64,000 bases of DNA, from assembly GCA_017449785.1 (NCBI GenBank), contig JAFTFA010000115.1:1-64000 (forward strand), written 5' to 3'. The stretch is from Muribaculaceae bacterium (GTDB lineage: Bacteria > Bacteroidota > Bacteroidia > Bacteroidales > Muribaculaceae). The position numbers were made by a program, and so were the translations under genes. Position 1 is the first letter of the stretch. The number at the start of each line of letters is the position of its first letter. Below are positions 8,901 through 17,737 of this stretch, piece after piece. The notes below the pieces were generated by a model that searched no databases, was not told the origin of the DNA, and saw only the letters and a list, made by a program, of their open reading frames with translations.

Positions 8901-8969
8901 AAAACGACAAGCACAAAAAATGCAACTTTCTGGTTCATAGAAAGTTGCATTTATTACGCTTGCCGTTTT
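8901..8969. terminator. Bidirectional terminator between convergent genes
   Basis: The inner perfect stem ATGCAACTTTCT (8920-8931) / AGAAAGTTGCAT (8939-8950) sits inside an outer arm AAAACGACAAGC (8901-8912) / GCTTGCCGTTTT (8958-8969) with one mismatch. A and T runs lie on both sides, so it can serve the TPR gene (+) and the pseudouridine synthase gene (-). Confidence 0.85.
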
Positions 8970-8995
8970 CCTTATATCGCTGTGCAGTGGCGCCT

Positions 8996-9910
8996 TCAGG
9001 GCTTGTTGTGAAGGGCGGTGCCAAAGTAGCGCGGGATAGGCGTCTCAAACGTCAGGGCCTCGCCAGTCACGGGGTGATGGAAGGCCAGGCGGAAGGCGTG
9101 GAGACACATGCGGCTGCCCGGGTCGTCCTGCCGGCCGTACTTGCCGTCACCCACCACGGGGTGACCGATGTCGGCCATGTGGACACGTATCTGGTTCTTG
9201 CGGCCCGTGAGCAAGTGCAGGTACAGCAAGGAACGCTCCTCGGCCTGCTCGACGAGTTCCCACTCGGTCGCCGCCCACTTGCCGCCGTCTTCGACCGGAC
9301 TGCTCACGACAACCATGCGGTCGGTATCGTGCAGCCAGCTCTCAACCTTGCCCTGGGGCTGTTCCATGACACCCTCGACGACAGCGACATATCGCCGGTC
9401 GATGATCGTCGAGTGCCAGTCGGCCGTCATCTGCTGCTGCACGTCCACGCTCTTGGCATAGACCATCAGGCCCGACGTGCGGCAATCGAGACGGTGCACC
9501 ACATGGGCCGTGCAACGCTGGTGGGTCTCGGTGAAATGGCGGTCGAGCAAAGTCTTCATGTTCAAGCTGCCGGCACCCACGGGCATCGAGAGCACGCCCT
9601 GCTGCTTATCGACCACGACGACCCAGCGGTCCTCATAGACGATGCGGTAGTTCTTGTTATTGCTCGAGGACGGGCGGGCATGACGGCGTATCTTCACGAT
9701 GCTGCCCTCGTCGAGCGGATAATCCACGTGGGTCTGCACCTGGTCATCGACGGTGACACCGCCGTGGGCGAGGATGGATTTGGCCTTGTTGCGGCTGATG
9801 CCGTCCAGGCAGTGCATGACAAAGTCAAGCAGTTTGCCGGGTTGCTTCACCTCGCGGACGACGGCCTTGTCGTCGTTGCGGGGCACTCGATGGTCGTGAC
9901 GTCTGGGCAT
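8996..9910 (-). CDS. RluA-family rRNA pseudouridine synthase with S4 domain
   Basis: 304 residues. An N-terminal S4 RNA-binding domain (~25-78, SRNKAKSILAHGGVTVDD) is followed by the RluA catalytic domain. HRLD at 139-142 includes the catalytic Asp142 (HRLDCRTSGLMVYAKS), and GRKNQIRVHMADIGHPVVGD is the second family block. It converts uridine to pseudouridine, probably in 23S rRNA (RluD/RluC type). It is the last gene of the cls-ispE-grpE-dnaJ run, 32 bp after dnaJ. Confidence 0.92.
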   Translation of the reverse strand: MPRRHDHRVPRNDDKAVVREVKQPGKLLDFVMHCLDGISRNKAKSILAHGGVTVDDQVQTHVDYPLDEGSIVKIRRHARPSSSNNKNYRIVYEDRWVVVVDKQQGVLSMPVGAGSLNMKTLLDRHFTETHQRCTAHVVHRLDCRTSGLMVYAKSVDVQQQMTADWHSTIIDRRYVAVVEGVMEQPQGKVESWLHDTDRMVVVSSPVEDGGKWAATEWELVEQAEERSLLYLHLLTGRKNQIRVHMADIGHPVVGDGKYGRQDDPGSRMCLHAFRLAFHHPVTGEALTFETPIPRYFGTALHNKP

Positions 9911-9942
9911 ATCTTTTTTCTTTACTCGATAATTATCGTTAG

Positions 9943-11115
9943 TTAATCAAAAATGTGGCGCAATCGGGAGAAGATGCGGTTCTTGTCCCCGTCGCTGGGC
10001 TTGACATGCTCGCCCGCGTTCTGCAACATGGTGATGGCTTCCTTCTCCTTGTCGTTGAGTTTCTCGGGAATATAGACCATGACGTTGATGAGCAGGTCAC
10101 CAGTGCCGTAACGCTCGGGCGATGGCAGTCCCTTGCCGCGCAGGCGCAGGATGCTGCCAGGCTGAGTGCCGGGCTTGATGGTCACACGGGCCTTGCCGTC
10201 GATGGTGGGCACATCCACCTTGCCGCCGAGCACAGCGGTGGGGATGTCGAGCATCAGGTTGTAGATGAGGTCATTGCCGTCGCGGGTGAGCTGTGCGTCA
10301 CGCACCTCCTCAATCACCACGAGCAAGTCACCGGGAATGCCGCCACCAGGGGCATCGTTGCCTTGACGGCCCATGCGCAGGGTCATGCCGTCGGCCACGC
10401 CGGCGGGAATGCTGATGCTCACCACGTCCTCCTTGCGAACGAGGCCCTTGCCGCCGCAATGCGGACAGGTCTCCTTGATGCGCTTGCCGCTGCCGCCGCA
10501 GGTGTGGCACACACTCTGCGACTGCATGGTGCCGAACATGGTGCGCTGCATGCGCACTTCCACACCGCTGCCATGGCAGGTGGGACAGGTCTCAAGGGCG
10601 GTGCCGTCCTTGGCGCCAGTGCCGTGGCAGTGGTCACAGGATTTCATGCGCGGGATGCGCAGTTTTTTCTCGGCACCCTTGGCAATCTCGGGGAGAGTCA
10701 TCTTGACACGCACCCGCAGGTCGGTACCGCGGTTCACACGCTGAGCCTGGCCTCCGCCACCACCGAAGAAGTCGCCGAAGCCGCCAAAACCTCCAAATCC
10801 GCCAAACAGGTCGCCGAACTGGCGCAGGATGTCCTCCATCGACATGCCGCCACCATAACCGCCGCCATCCATCTGCTCGCCGGCGAAACCAAACTGATCG
10901 TAACGGGCGCGCTTGTCGGGGTCGCTGAGGACGTTATAGGCCTCGGCGGCCTCCTTAAACTTCTCCTCGGCGGCCTTTTTCTCGGCATCGCTCTTGCCCT
11001 GCTGCTTGTCAGGGTGATACTGGATGGCAAGTTTGCGGTAGGCCTTCTTCAGGTCGTCGGCCGTGGCATTCTTCTCCACCCCGAGCACCTCGTAGTAATC
11101 TCTCTTCTGAGCCAT
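9943..11115 (-). CDS. dnaJ: Chaperone DnaJ
   Basis: 390 residues, normal length. The J domain (1-70) has HPD at 34-36 for DnaK stimulation. It is followed by a Gly/Phe-rich linker (~80-130) and four CxxCxGxG zinc repeats ([32 protein letters not shown]). The C-terminal substrate-binding domains complete the protein. It works with DnaK and GrpE in cytoplasmic protein folding. It starts 39 bp after grpE on the same strand, the usual Bacteroidales pairing. Confidence 0.98.
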   Translation of the reverse strand: MAQKRDYYEVLGVEKNATADDLKKAYRKLAIQYHPDKQQGKSDAEKKAAEEKFKEAAEAYNVLSDPDKRARYDQFGFAGEQMDGGGYGGGMSMEDILRQFGDLFGGFGGFGGFGDFFGGGGGQAQRVNRGTDLRVRVKMTLPEIAKGAEKKLRIPRMKSCDHCHGTGAKDGTALETCPTCHGSGVEVRMQRTMFGTMQSQSVCHTCGGSGKRIKETCPHCGGKGLVRKEDVVSISIPAGVADGMTLRMGRQGNDAPGGGIPGDLLVVIEEVRDAQLTRDGNDLIYNLMLDIPTAVLGGKVDVPTIDGKARVTIKPGTQPGSILRLRGKGLPSPERYGTGDLLINVMVYIPEKLNDKEKEAITMLQNAGEHVKPSDGDKNRIFSRLRHIFD

Positions 11116-11154
11116 AATTCTTTACAAAATTACCCAGTTATTATCTCTCGTGTC

Positions 11155-11733
11155 TTAGCTGCCGACAACCACCTTGGCGTGGCGCAGCACCTTGTCGTTG
11201 ATCATGTAGCCCTTGATGGTCGTGTCGATGACCTTACCCTTCATCGAGGGGTCGGGAGCGGGAAACATCGTCACTGCGTCATGCAGGTCGGTGTCAAAGT
11301 CCTTGCCCGTCGAATCGATTGCCGTGACATGCTGACTCTCAAGGTATTTTACAAACTTGTGATAGATGAGATCCACACCCTCCTTGAGGCTGTCAAGGTC
11401 ACCACCCTTGTTGATGGCATCCAGAGCGCGCTCCAGGTCATCCACAACGGGCAGCAGCTCACGCAGGGCACCCTCGGCACCGTTCTTGATGAGTTCGGCC
11501 TTCTCCTTGAGCGTGCGCTTGCGGAAGTTCTCAAACTCTGCCAACTTGAACAACGCTTCCTTCTTCTCGTGCTCGAGCTGCTGCTCGAGTTCTGCAATGC
11601 GCTGTTCAGGATCAATGGTCTTGCCGTCGTTGTTCTGTTCCTGCTGCTCGGGATTCACTGCCTCCTCGGCCTTGACTTCTTCCTGAGCGGCCTTAGCTTC
11701 GTCGTTCTGGTTCTTTTTGTTCTTTTTAGACAT
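11155..11733 (-). CDS. grpE: Nucleotide exchange factor GrpE
   Basis: 192 residues from the ATG at 11733 (start MSKKNKKNQ). An in-frame ATG at 11757 preceded by AAGG is an alternative. A charged, disordered N-terminus (~1-45) leads into the long dimerising coiled coil (RIAELEQQLEHEKKEAL). The C-terminal beta domain shows the family block DFDTDLHDAVTMFPAPD and HAKVVVG. GrpE releases ADP from DnaK. Confidence 0.97.
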   Translation of the reverse strand: MSKKNKKNQNDEAKAAQEEVKAEEAVNPEQQEQNNDGKTIDPEQRIAELEQQLEHEKKEALFKLAEFENFRKRTLKEKAELIKNGAEGALRELLPVVDDLERALDAINKGGDLDSLKEGVDLIYHKFVKYLESQHVTAIDSTGKDFDTDLHDAVTMFPAPDPSMKGKVIDTTIKGYMINDKVLRHAKVVVGS

Positions 11734-11800
11734 ATCGTTGTTTGTGTTTAATTTCATTAACCTTACTGATTCTTGCAAAAATCAGTCCAAGGTGCCCTCA

Positions 11801-12616
11801 TCACAATTGCAGGACAAAGGTGGCACAATCGGCAAATGTGTCAGCCGACTGCTCTGCCAGTTTGTCACCGTCAAAAATACCGAAAACCGTAGATCCCGAG
11901 CCCGACATGGCCGCATAGACGGCTCCGGCATCAAGAAGGCGGGCCTTGATGAGCCACAACTGGGGCAACGCGGCAAACACGCTCGGTTCAAAGTTGTTGA
12001 CCAGCAGGCCGTCCCATGTCTCGACCGGCTGCATGACGGTGCGGGCCAGATCTGCCGTCGCAGGAGCGGGCTGCACCCGGCTGTAGGCCGTGCGGGTGTC
12101 CACGCCGACGGGTGGCTTGACGAGCAACAGGGTTTTCCCCTTGAGATCGACCGCGACAGGCGACATCACGTCACCGATGCCGGTGGCCAGCATGGGACGG
12201 TTGTAGATAAAGAACGCACAATCGGCTCCCAATGTGGCCGCCATCGCAACAAGCTGTTCATCAGCCAGTTGCAGGTCAAACATCTTGTTCAGCATCAACA
12301 ACGCATGGGCGGCATCGCTCGAGCCGCCTCCCAGGCCGGCACCGTCGGGGATGTGCTTGTAGAGGTGCATCGCCACGGGCGGCAGGTCATAACGCTGCTG
12401 CAACAGGCGGTAGGCACGCATGACCAGGTTTTTCTCGGGCGGGCAATCGACTGCGTTGCCATAGCAGGTGAGTGTTGTCTCACCGGCCGGCACTATCTCG
12501 AGCACGTCGGTGAGCGGTATGGGGAAGAAAACGGTCTCGATGTTGTGATAACCGTCGGGGCGACGTTCCACGATGTTGAGACCCAAGTTGATCTTGGCGT
12601 TGGGAAAGGCAATCAT
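11801..12616 (-). CDS. ispE: 4-diphosphocytidyl-2-C-methyl-D-erythritol kinase
   Basis: 271 residues. This GHMP kinase phosphorylates CDP-methylerythritol in the non-mevalonate isoprenoid pathway. Motifs: substrate block NAKINLGLNI (6-15) and the phosphate loop DGAGLGGGSSDAA (91-103). The C-terminal block MSGSGSTVFG is also present. It is 12 bp downstream of the cardiolipin synthase gene and 67 bp upstream of grpE, so it sits inside a minus-strand transcription unit. Confidence 0.97.
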   Translation of the reverse strand: MIAFPNAKINLGLNIVERRPDGYHNIETVFFPIPLTDVLEIVPAGETTLTCYGNAVDCPPEKNLVMRAYRLLQQRYDLPPVAMHLYKHIPDGAGLGGGSSDAAHALLMLNKMFDLQLADEQLVAMAATLGADCAFFIYNRPMLATGIGDVMSPVAVDLKGKTLLLVKPPVGVDTRTAYSRVQPAPATADLARTVMQPVETWDGLLVNNFEPSVFAALPQLWLIKARLLDAGAVYAAMSGSGSTVFGIFDGDKLAEQSADTFADCATFVLQL

Positions 12617-12628
12617 GTCGTTATGGTG

Positions 12629-14077
12629 CTACAAGATGGGGCTGATGAGGCGGACGACCGACTCAAGGGCCTTCTGCAGAATCGGGCGTTTTTTCCACTT
12701 GCTCAACAGCAAGCGGTTGCACTGCTCCATGTCGGCCTCAAAGACTGCCTTCATCTTGTGGTTAAATTCTCGGCTATAAATCAGGGCATTGAACTCAAAG
12801 TTGTGCTCAAAGCTGCGGAAGTCGAAGTTGGTCGAGCCTGCCGTGACAAACTCGTCATCTACAATGATGACCTTGGCGTGCATGATGGTCGGCTCATAAT
12901 GATAAATCTTGATGCCGGACAGCAGGCACTCCTTGATATATGACCCCGTGGCCAGCCGCAGCATGGCCGAGTCGGACTGCCGCGGTATCATCACGCGCAC
13001 GTCAATCCCCGCCAGGGCGGCACTCTGCAAAGCCTTGAGCAAGGCATCACTGGGTAGGAAATAAGGGGTCTGGATATAGACGCAGCGTTTGGCCAGCGTG
13101 ATGGCCTTGAGGAAGACAAAGGAGATGTTGTTCCAGCGGTTGGTGGGGCCGCTGCTCATCATCTGCACCATGTAGTCGGGACTGACGGGCGGCTCGGCAT
13201 AGTGCATGGTGGGTGAGGTCAGCAGGTCGCGCGTTGTGAAGTCCCAGTCGATAGCAAACGAGTATTGCATGGCCGCCACGGCCTCGCCCGTGATGCGCAG
13301 GTGGGTATCCCGCCATGCACTCCACTTTCTATCGCCGACGACATAGCGGTCGGCAATGTTCATGCCTCCCACATAGCCCACCTTGCCGTCGATGACGACA
13401 ATCTTGCGGTGATTGCGCCAATTGACGCGGAAGGCGAACTGGGCCAACGTCAACTTCAAGAAGGGGTGTATCTCGATACCTGCTGCACGCATCCGCTTCA
13501 ACAGACTGGAACGCAAGTAGAACGAGCCCACGTAGTCATACAGCACCCTGACCTTGACGCCTTTTCGCGCCTTGTCGATGAGCAGATCAATCAGTTCGCG
13601 GCCAGTACTGTCATCCTCGATGATGAAGTACTGCACGTGGATGTAGTCATGGGCGGCACGGATGTCACGCTTCAAGGCCTCAAACTTGTCACGGCCTGTC
13701 GTGAACACGTCAATGCCGTTGCCCACAAACAGGTGCGGGCCCACCAGTTTGTCGGTCAGAGAAATGAGTTGGCGGGAATCCTCGCTCAAGTCCATCTGTG
13801 GTGCGACCGACGCGGGAAAATCGTTCATGCGCCGCAATTCCCGCAGGTGGGAACGCGAGATCAGCCTCATGCCCCTCAAGCTGCGACCGAAGATGAGGTA
13901 GATCACCAGCCCGACAACGGGCAGGAGCACGAGCACGAGCACCCAAGCAATAGACTTGACCGGGTTGCGGTTCTCGCTGATCACCACCACAATCACCGTG
14001 AGCACAGTGATGACATACAATGCCATGAGGACATTGTAAATGATATCGGCATATGGAAACAGTTCAGCGAGAAGCAT
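12629..14077 (-). CDS. cls: Cardiolipin synthase, phospholipase D family
   Basis: 482 residues. Two N-terminal transmembrane helices (~12-33 and ~43-63) are followed by two PLD catalytic motifs: His223, Lys225, Asp230 in NHRKIVVIDGKVGYVGG, and MHAKVIIVDDEFVTAGS near residue 400. It joins two phosphatidylglycerol molecules to cardiolipin at the inner membrane. It is the first gene of the cls-ispE-grpE-dnaJ-rluA run. Confidence 0.95.
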   Translation of the reverse strand: MLLAELFPYADIIYNVLMALYVITVLTVIVVVISENRNPVKSIAWVLVLVLLPVVGLVIYLIFGRSLRGMRLISRSHLRELRRMNDFPASVAPQMDLSEDSRQLISLTDKLVGPHLFVGNGIDVFTTGRDKFEALKRDIRAAHDYIHVQYFIIEDDSTGRELIDLLIDKARKGVKVRVLYDYVGSFYLRSSLLKRMRAAGIEIHPFLKLTLAQFAFRVNWRNHRKIVVIDGKVGYVGGMNIADRYVVGDRKWSAWRDTHLRITGEAVAAMQYSFAIDWDFTTRDLLTSPTMHYAEPPVSPDYMVQMMSSGPTNRWNNISFVFLKAITLAKRCVYIQTPYFLPSDALLKALQSAALAGIDVRVMIPRQSDSAMLRLATGSYIKECLLSGIKIYHYEPTIMHAKVIIVDDEFVTAGSTNFDFRSFEHNFEFNALIYSREFNHKMKAVFEADMEQCNRLLLSKWKKRPILQKALESVVRLISPIL

Positions 14078-14100
14078 AAAATCTGTCCTTAAACAATAAC

Positions 14101-14121
14101 GGACGTGACAATGTCACGTCC
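14101..14121 (-). terminator. Hairpin downstream of the small sorting-domain gene
   Basis: GGACGTGAC (14101-14109) and GTCACGTCC (14113-14121) form a perfect 9-bp stem with a 3-nt loop. On the minus strand it is followed by GTTATTG, a weak U tract. It separates the small secreted protein gene from cls. Confidence 0.6.
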
Positions 14122-14175
14122 AGTTTTATCCACATCAATCATGATGCCGTGTGGCCACAACAGGAACCGCTGGCA

Positions 14176-14487
14176 TCAACGCACAACGACCTTGCGTGAC
14201 CACTGGTTGCTGCATTTCACGATATAGAACCCCTTGGGGAAGTCCACCGATGTGCGCTGGTCGGCAGCGACGCGCACAACCTTGATGAGCTGGCCAGTAA
14301 TGGAATAGACATGGAACGTTGCATCGGCGTTGCCGGCTGTGAAGACGATGCGTCCCTCGGCTCCCTGTGCCACAGGACCGGTTGTCGTGGTCTCGACACG
14401 CTGCGGCAGGAAGTTGTCAGGGACAGGCACGGCAGTGGCCGCTCCCATCGCCAGCAGGCAGACAACTATGTAGATCAATCGTTTCAT
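14176..14487 (-). CDS. Small secreted protein made almost only of a T9SS-like C-terminal sorting domain
   Basis: About 103 residues from the ATG at 14487. The promoter 28 bp upstream supports this start. A signal peptide (MKRLIYIVVCLLAMGAATA) is followed by ~25 residues of linker. The rest (FHVYSITGQLIKVV ... LPKGFYIVK-like ending GFYIVKCSNQWSRKVVVR) has the layout of the type A Por/T9SS sorting domain. Normally this domain is attached to a large cargo, but here there is none. It may be a decayed cargo or a stand-alone surface micro-protein. Confidence 0.7.
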   Translation of the reverse strand: MKRLIYIVVCLLAMGAATAVPVPDNFLPQRVETTTTGPVAQGAEGRIVFTAGNADATFHVYSITGQLIKVVRVAADQRTSVDFPKGFYIVKCSNQWSRKVVVR

Positions 14488-14514
14488 TTCACGTCTTCGT
14501 TCCGTTTCAATCTG

Positions 14515-14545
14515 CAAAATTACATCTTTTCGCCGAAAAGTCAAA
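14515..14545 (-). promoter_or_regulatory. Promoter of the small sorting-domain gene
   Basis: On the minus strand TTTG (14545-14542), a 19-nt spacer and TAATTTTG (14522-14515) match the Bacteroidota consensus exactly. The spacer contains the imperfect palindrome CTTTTCGGCGAAAAG. The start codon follows 28 bp downstream. Confidence 0.75.
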
Positions 14546-14865
14546 CTTTTTTGCCCGATTTTTTATCATTAGACTCCCAACCATGCCAGAAGTTTCATCC
14601 TTGTTCTCATTTTAACAAGAATTAAGGCCTTGACTGCATGTCGTTACTGTTCAGCGAATCTTATCTCACGCCAAGAGGCAAAGAACAAGTATAAATTATT
14701 ACCCGCAAGAGACTTATAATCAATAAAATACCCACAAAAATAGGTACCCATTGATTACGTCATTAGAGTTGGTTTTTACAACACTATATGCCCGATGGCA
14801 CAGTATTTATAGTCTCCCTTGTAAGACCTCGCGGCTCAACGTTGAAACTCGCTGGCTGGACGGGA
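14546..14865. other. Intergenic region without a recognisable gene
   Basis: An AT-rich stretch between the divergent promoter of the small secreted protein and the 3' end of the ThDP enzyme gene. I see no conserved coding frame, RNA gene or clear terminator in it. Confidence 0.5.
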
Positions 14866-16608
14866 TTAATGGGGGATGAACTTACCGATCTTGCTGGTCA
14901 ATTTTGTGCCGAGCAACTTGCGCGCCATCTGCTTGACCGAGCCCGAACTGTCGGCCATCGAGTTGCGCAACATGTGGATGGCGTCACTCTCGTCATCGCT
15001 GTCGGTAAACACCTCCAGAACCACTGGACGGTCCTTGGGCTCAGGGCTGAAGAAGTCCTCATACACAGCCAGATACTCCTCCTTGGTGCTGGCCGTCATG
15101 TATTCATAGCCCAAGTCCTGCGCATAGTGCTTGACCAATTCGGGCGACTTGTTGCCGTAGTGGCCCGCGGCAGCGATATAGGGGTCACCCTCGGCACCGA
15201 ACTTTGATGCCGGGTGGTCCGAGTTATGGAACTCGGTGCCGCGGCCATTGTTGATGAGCATGATGCGCACATTCTTGCCCACATGCCTGTTACCCAGCAC
15301 GTTGAGGTCATAGAAGAATGCCAGATCACCCACCACGGCAAAGTACAGTTTGTCCTCATGCACGAGCGATGCTCCGATGAGCGTCGAGACGTCTCCATCG
15401 ATGCCGAAACCGCCCACGTTACAAGCCGTAGTCACCCCCTTGCGCGGAGGGAAGAAGTTCCAACAACGCAGCGAGTTCAAGATGCCCACGTGGAGAACCG
15501 AGCCTTCAGGCACCTTGTCGGCACTTTGCTGAGCAATCCACAAGTTGGAGAACGGCAACTCGGGGAGCGAGGCAAGGGCCTGCTGGTGGAACTGCTGGCA
15601 GGTCTCGAGATAAGACGATCGAGGCTCACCTCCGGTTGCATAATGCTTGAAAAATTCAATCTCCTCCATCTCAAACACATGGGTCATGCGTCCGAAGCGG
15701 TCGCGCAGTTCACCATCGGGACTAATACGCCACAGCTTCTTGGGAACCAACAGGTTCATCGAGTCATCACCACTCACCTCACCGATGTGGATAAGCAGAT
15801 GGGGGTGGATGGGATCCTTCTGCCAGTTGAACTGCAACGTAATCAGGGCCTGGTGGAACTCATATTTGCCATGATAGCCGCTCGTCAAGTCACACAGGAC
15901 CACCGCATCGTGGCTGGCGCAGAAGTCGTCCACGGCAGCCGTCAATTCGGGGCTGAAGGGTTGATGGGAGCCGATGAAAACAGCGATCCGGCCTTCCTTG
16001 GGCAACTCGGGGAACTCATCGTGGGGCATGATGTGGTGAATCTGTCGGGTCGGCGGCAATTCACGCAACGTGAAGTCCTGGCTATAGGCAGTCTCCAGGT
16101 TGATGTGTACCGGGCCACCGCCATGGCGGCGCAGGGCTATTAAAGCCTTGTTGGCCTTGACCTCACAATTCCACTCATCATTACGGTTCTTGATCAAACC
16201 CAGCAGGACACTTTCCACCACCATGTCGGCCAGCTGCTTGGAGCGGTCGATGAATTGAGGCATCAAGTGGCCGCTGCGATTCGGATTCTGGGTCGAGGTC
16301 ACAGCCAGCACGGGCAACTTGCGGTAATAGGCTTCGGTCAGGCCCGAGACATAATTGCGTGACGCCGTGGCGCCTGTGCAGCTCAGCACAACAGCCTCGC
16401 CACTCTCGCTCGCGATGCCGCATGCCATATAGGCCGCCGACCGCTCGTCAACCGACGAATATACTTTAAAGAACGGGTCGCTCTGCACACAGGCCACAAA
16501 GTTGATATTGGTTGTGCCTGGTGACGCAATCACGTAGCGGATACCGTGAGCCTTAAGCAACGCCACCAAAATCTGCACATTGCGCTCCGCCGAATAAAAA
16601 TTCTCCAT
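14866..16608 (-). CDS. Thiamine diphosphate-dependent enzyme, MenD/acetolactate synthase-like
   Basis: 580 residues with the three-domain ThDP fold. The N-terminal pyrimidine domain carries the activating Glu55 in SVDERSAAYMA and a typical VIASPGTTN loop. The C-terminal PP domain has GDLAFFYD (427-434) and, ~20 residues on, NNGRG (453-457), together forming the GD...NN cofactor motif. The sequence is MenD-like, but no menaquinone genes are nearby; instead an SDR, a flippase and a NusG-like regulator precede it. It probably acts in synthesis of an unusual sugar or acyl substituent for a surface polysaccharide. The substrate is unknown. Confidence 0.8.
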   Translation of the reverse strand: MENFYSAERNVQILVALLKAHGIRYVIASPGTTNINFVACVQSDPFFKVYSSVDERSAAYMACGIASESGEAVVLSCTGATASRNYVSGLTEAYYRKLPVLAVTSTQNPNRSGHLMPQFIDRSKQLADMVVESVLLGLIKNRNDEWNCEVKANKALIALRRHGGGPVHINLETAYSQDFTLRELPPTRQIHHIMPHDEFPELPKEGRIAVFIGSHQPFSPELTAAVDDFCASHDAVVLCDLTSGYHGKYEFHQALITLQFNWQKDPIHPHLLIHIGEVSGDDSMNLLVPKKLWRISPDGELRDRFGRMTHVFEMEEIEFFKHYATGGEPRSSYLETCQQFHQQALASLPELPFSNLWIAQQSADKVPEGSVLHVGILNSLRCWNFFPPRKGVTTACNVGGFGIDGDVSTLIGASLVHEDKLYFAVVGDLAFFYDLNVLGNRHVGKNVRIMLINNGRGTEFHNSDHPASKFGAEGDPYIAAAGHYGNKSPELVKHYAQDLGYEYMTASTKEEYLAVYEDFFSPEPKDRPVVLEVFTDSDDESDAIHMLRNSMADSSGSVKQMARKLLGTKLTSKIGKFIPH

Positions 16609-16715
16609 AACAAATATGTTTTTTTACAAAACAATTCAAAGTTCCATAAGCTCCAAGTACATAGTCAAACGATAGATTGGCGCATCTTGAAACCTCTCTT
16701 AAAACTAACGCCTCT

Positions 16716-17558
16716 CTAGAACCCGCTGCTCAAAATACCAGACCCGCCAGTAATCATCACGGTATCACCCACAATGCTGGTGCCCAGATTGCTCACAAGG
16801 AAAATTGCCAGATTAGCAATCTCCTCAGGCGTTTCGGCCCGGCGCAATGGATTATAATAGGCCAAGTTATCGGTATCCATAAATTTGGATGCCATCGGGG
16901 TCATGGTCACACCAGGTGCCAAACCATTCACGGTAATTCCTTCAGGTGCCAATTTATCGGCGAATCCTAATGTCATCCCGTTCAAGGCCCGCTTGGACAA
17001 CTGATAGGGTCCCCAGCCTGGACGCATAGACGAAGACGAGCTCACATTCAAAATGTGTCCCTGGATCTTATGACGAATCATGTGGTTAGCAATAACTTGA
17101 CACATGAAATAGGGGGCTTTCAGGTTTGTATTCATCACCAGATCAAACTTCTCCGGTGTTTTGCCCAGCCAACGTTCCGAGTCAATGATGCCGGCACTGT
17201 TGACAAGAATATCAATCTTACGGGTTGCTATATATTCTGTGACCGATTGAATCAATGAATTTGTATCCGTCAGGTCTAGAACCAGATAGCTGCAATTGAT
17301 TTCTTCAGCAACTTTTTGACATTTTTCTTGGCTGCGCCCTATAATAGTAACCGCAGCGCCACAATCCACCATTTTCTTGGCTATCGCCAACCCGATGCCA
17401 CTGCTGCCACCAGTGACTATTGCTTCCTTTCCTTCAAGGATATGACCAAAGTCGATGTCATTGATAATAACAGCGCTTTTCCTGTTATTCTCGGAATAAT
17501 AAGCCGACTCATTAATCCCGAAAACCCTAGATATCCATCTCTTAATTTTTCTTTTCAT
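16716..17558 (-). CDS. Short-chain dehydrogenase/reductase
   Basis: 280 residues from the ATG at 17558. Rossmann-fold SDR: cofactor loop TGGSSGIG (49-56), NSAG in place of the usual NNAG, catalytic Tyr185 and Lys189 in GPYQLSKRAL, and PGVTMTPM after the active site. The first ~40 residues are a basic extension not typical of SDRs. NAD(P)H-dependent reduction of a keto group is expected. Gene order suggests it works with the ThDP enzyme 107 bp downstream. Base composition is lower in GC than the housekeeping genes. Confidence 0.85.
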   Translation of the reverse strand: MKRKIKRWISRVFGINESAYYSENNRKSAVIINDIDFGHILEGKEAIVTGGSSGIGLAIAKKMVDCGAAVTIIGRSQEKCQKVAEEINCSYLVLDLTDTNSLIQSVTEYIATRKIDILVNSAGIIDSERWLGKTPEKFDLVMNTNLKAPYFMCQVIANHMIRHKIQGHILNVSSSSSMRPGWGPYQLSKRALNGMTLGFADKLAPEGITVNGLAPGVTMTPMASKFMDTDNLAYYNPLRRAETPEEIANLAIFLVSNLGTSIVGDTVMITGGSGILSSGF

Positions 17559-17737
17559 ATAAAAGCAATCAGTCGTTAACAATTAATCAATTATTGGGAG
17601 CCTTCTTCCTGCTAGCCACAAAGCTGCGAATCATTCTCACCAAACCATCTCGCTCACACACATCCTAACCAATGCAGCTTGGCAGTCTTGCATCATCGTC
17701 CCCACAGAAAAGGAATATCAGATTATAAATCAGAAGC

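Noticed and set aside
9955..11751. Long plus-strand open frame opposite dnaJ and grpE
   Set aside because: It is a compositional shadow of two clear chaperone genes on the other strand. Other long opposite-strand frames (for example 34846-36915 and 37202-39505) were rejected for the same reason.
14866..16608. Annotation as menD of menaquinone synthesis
   Set aside because: No other men genes are adjacent and the gene lies in a flippase/SDR locus; only a MenD-like fold can be claimed.
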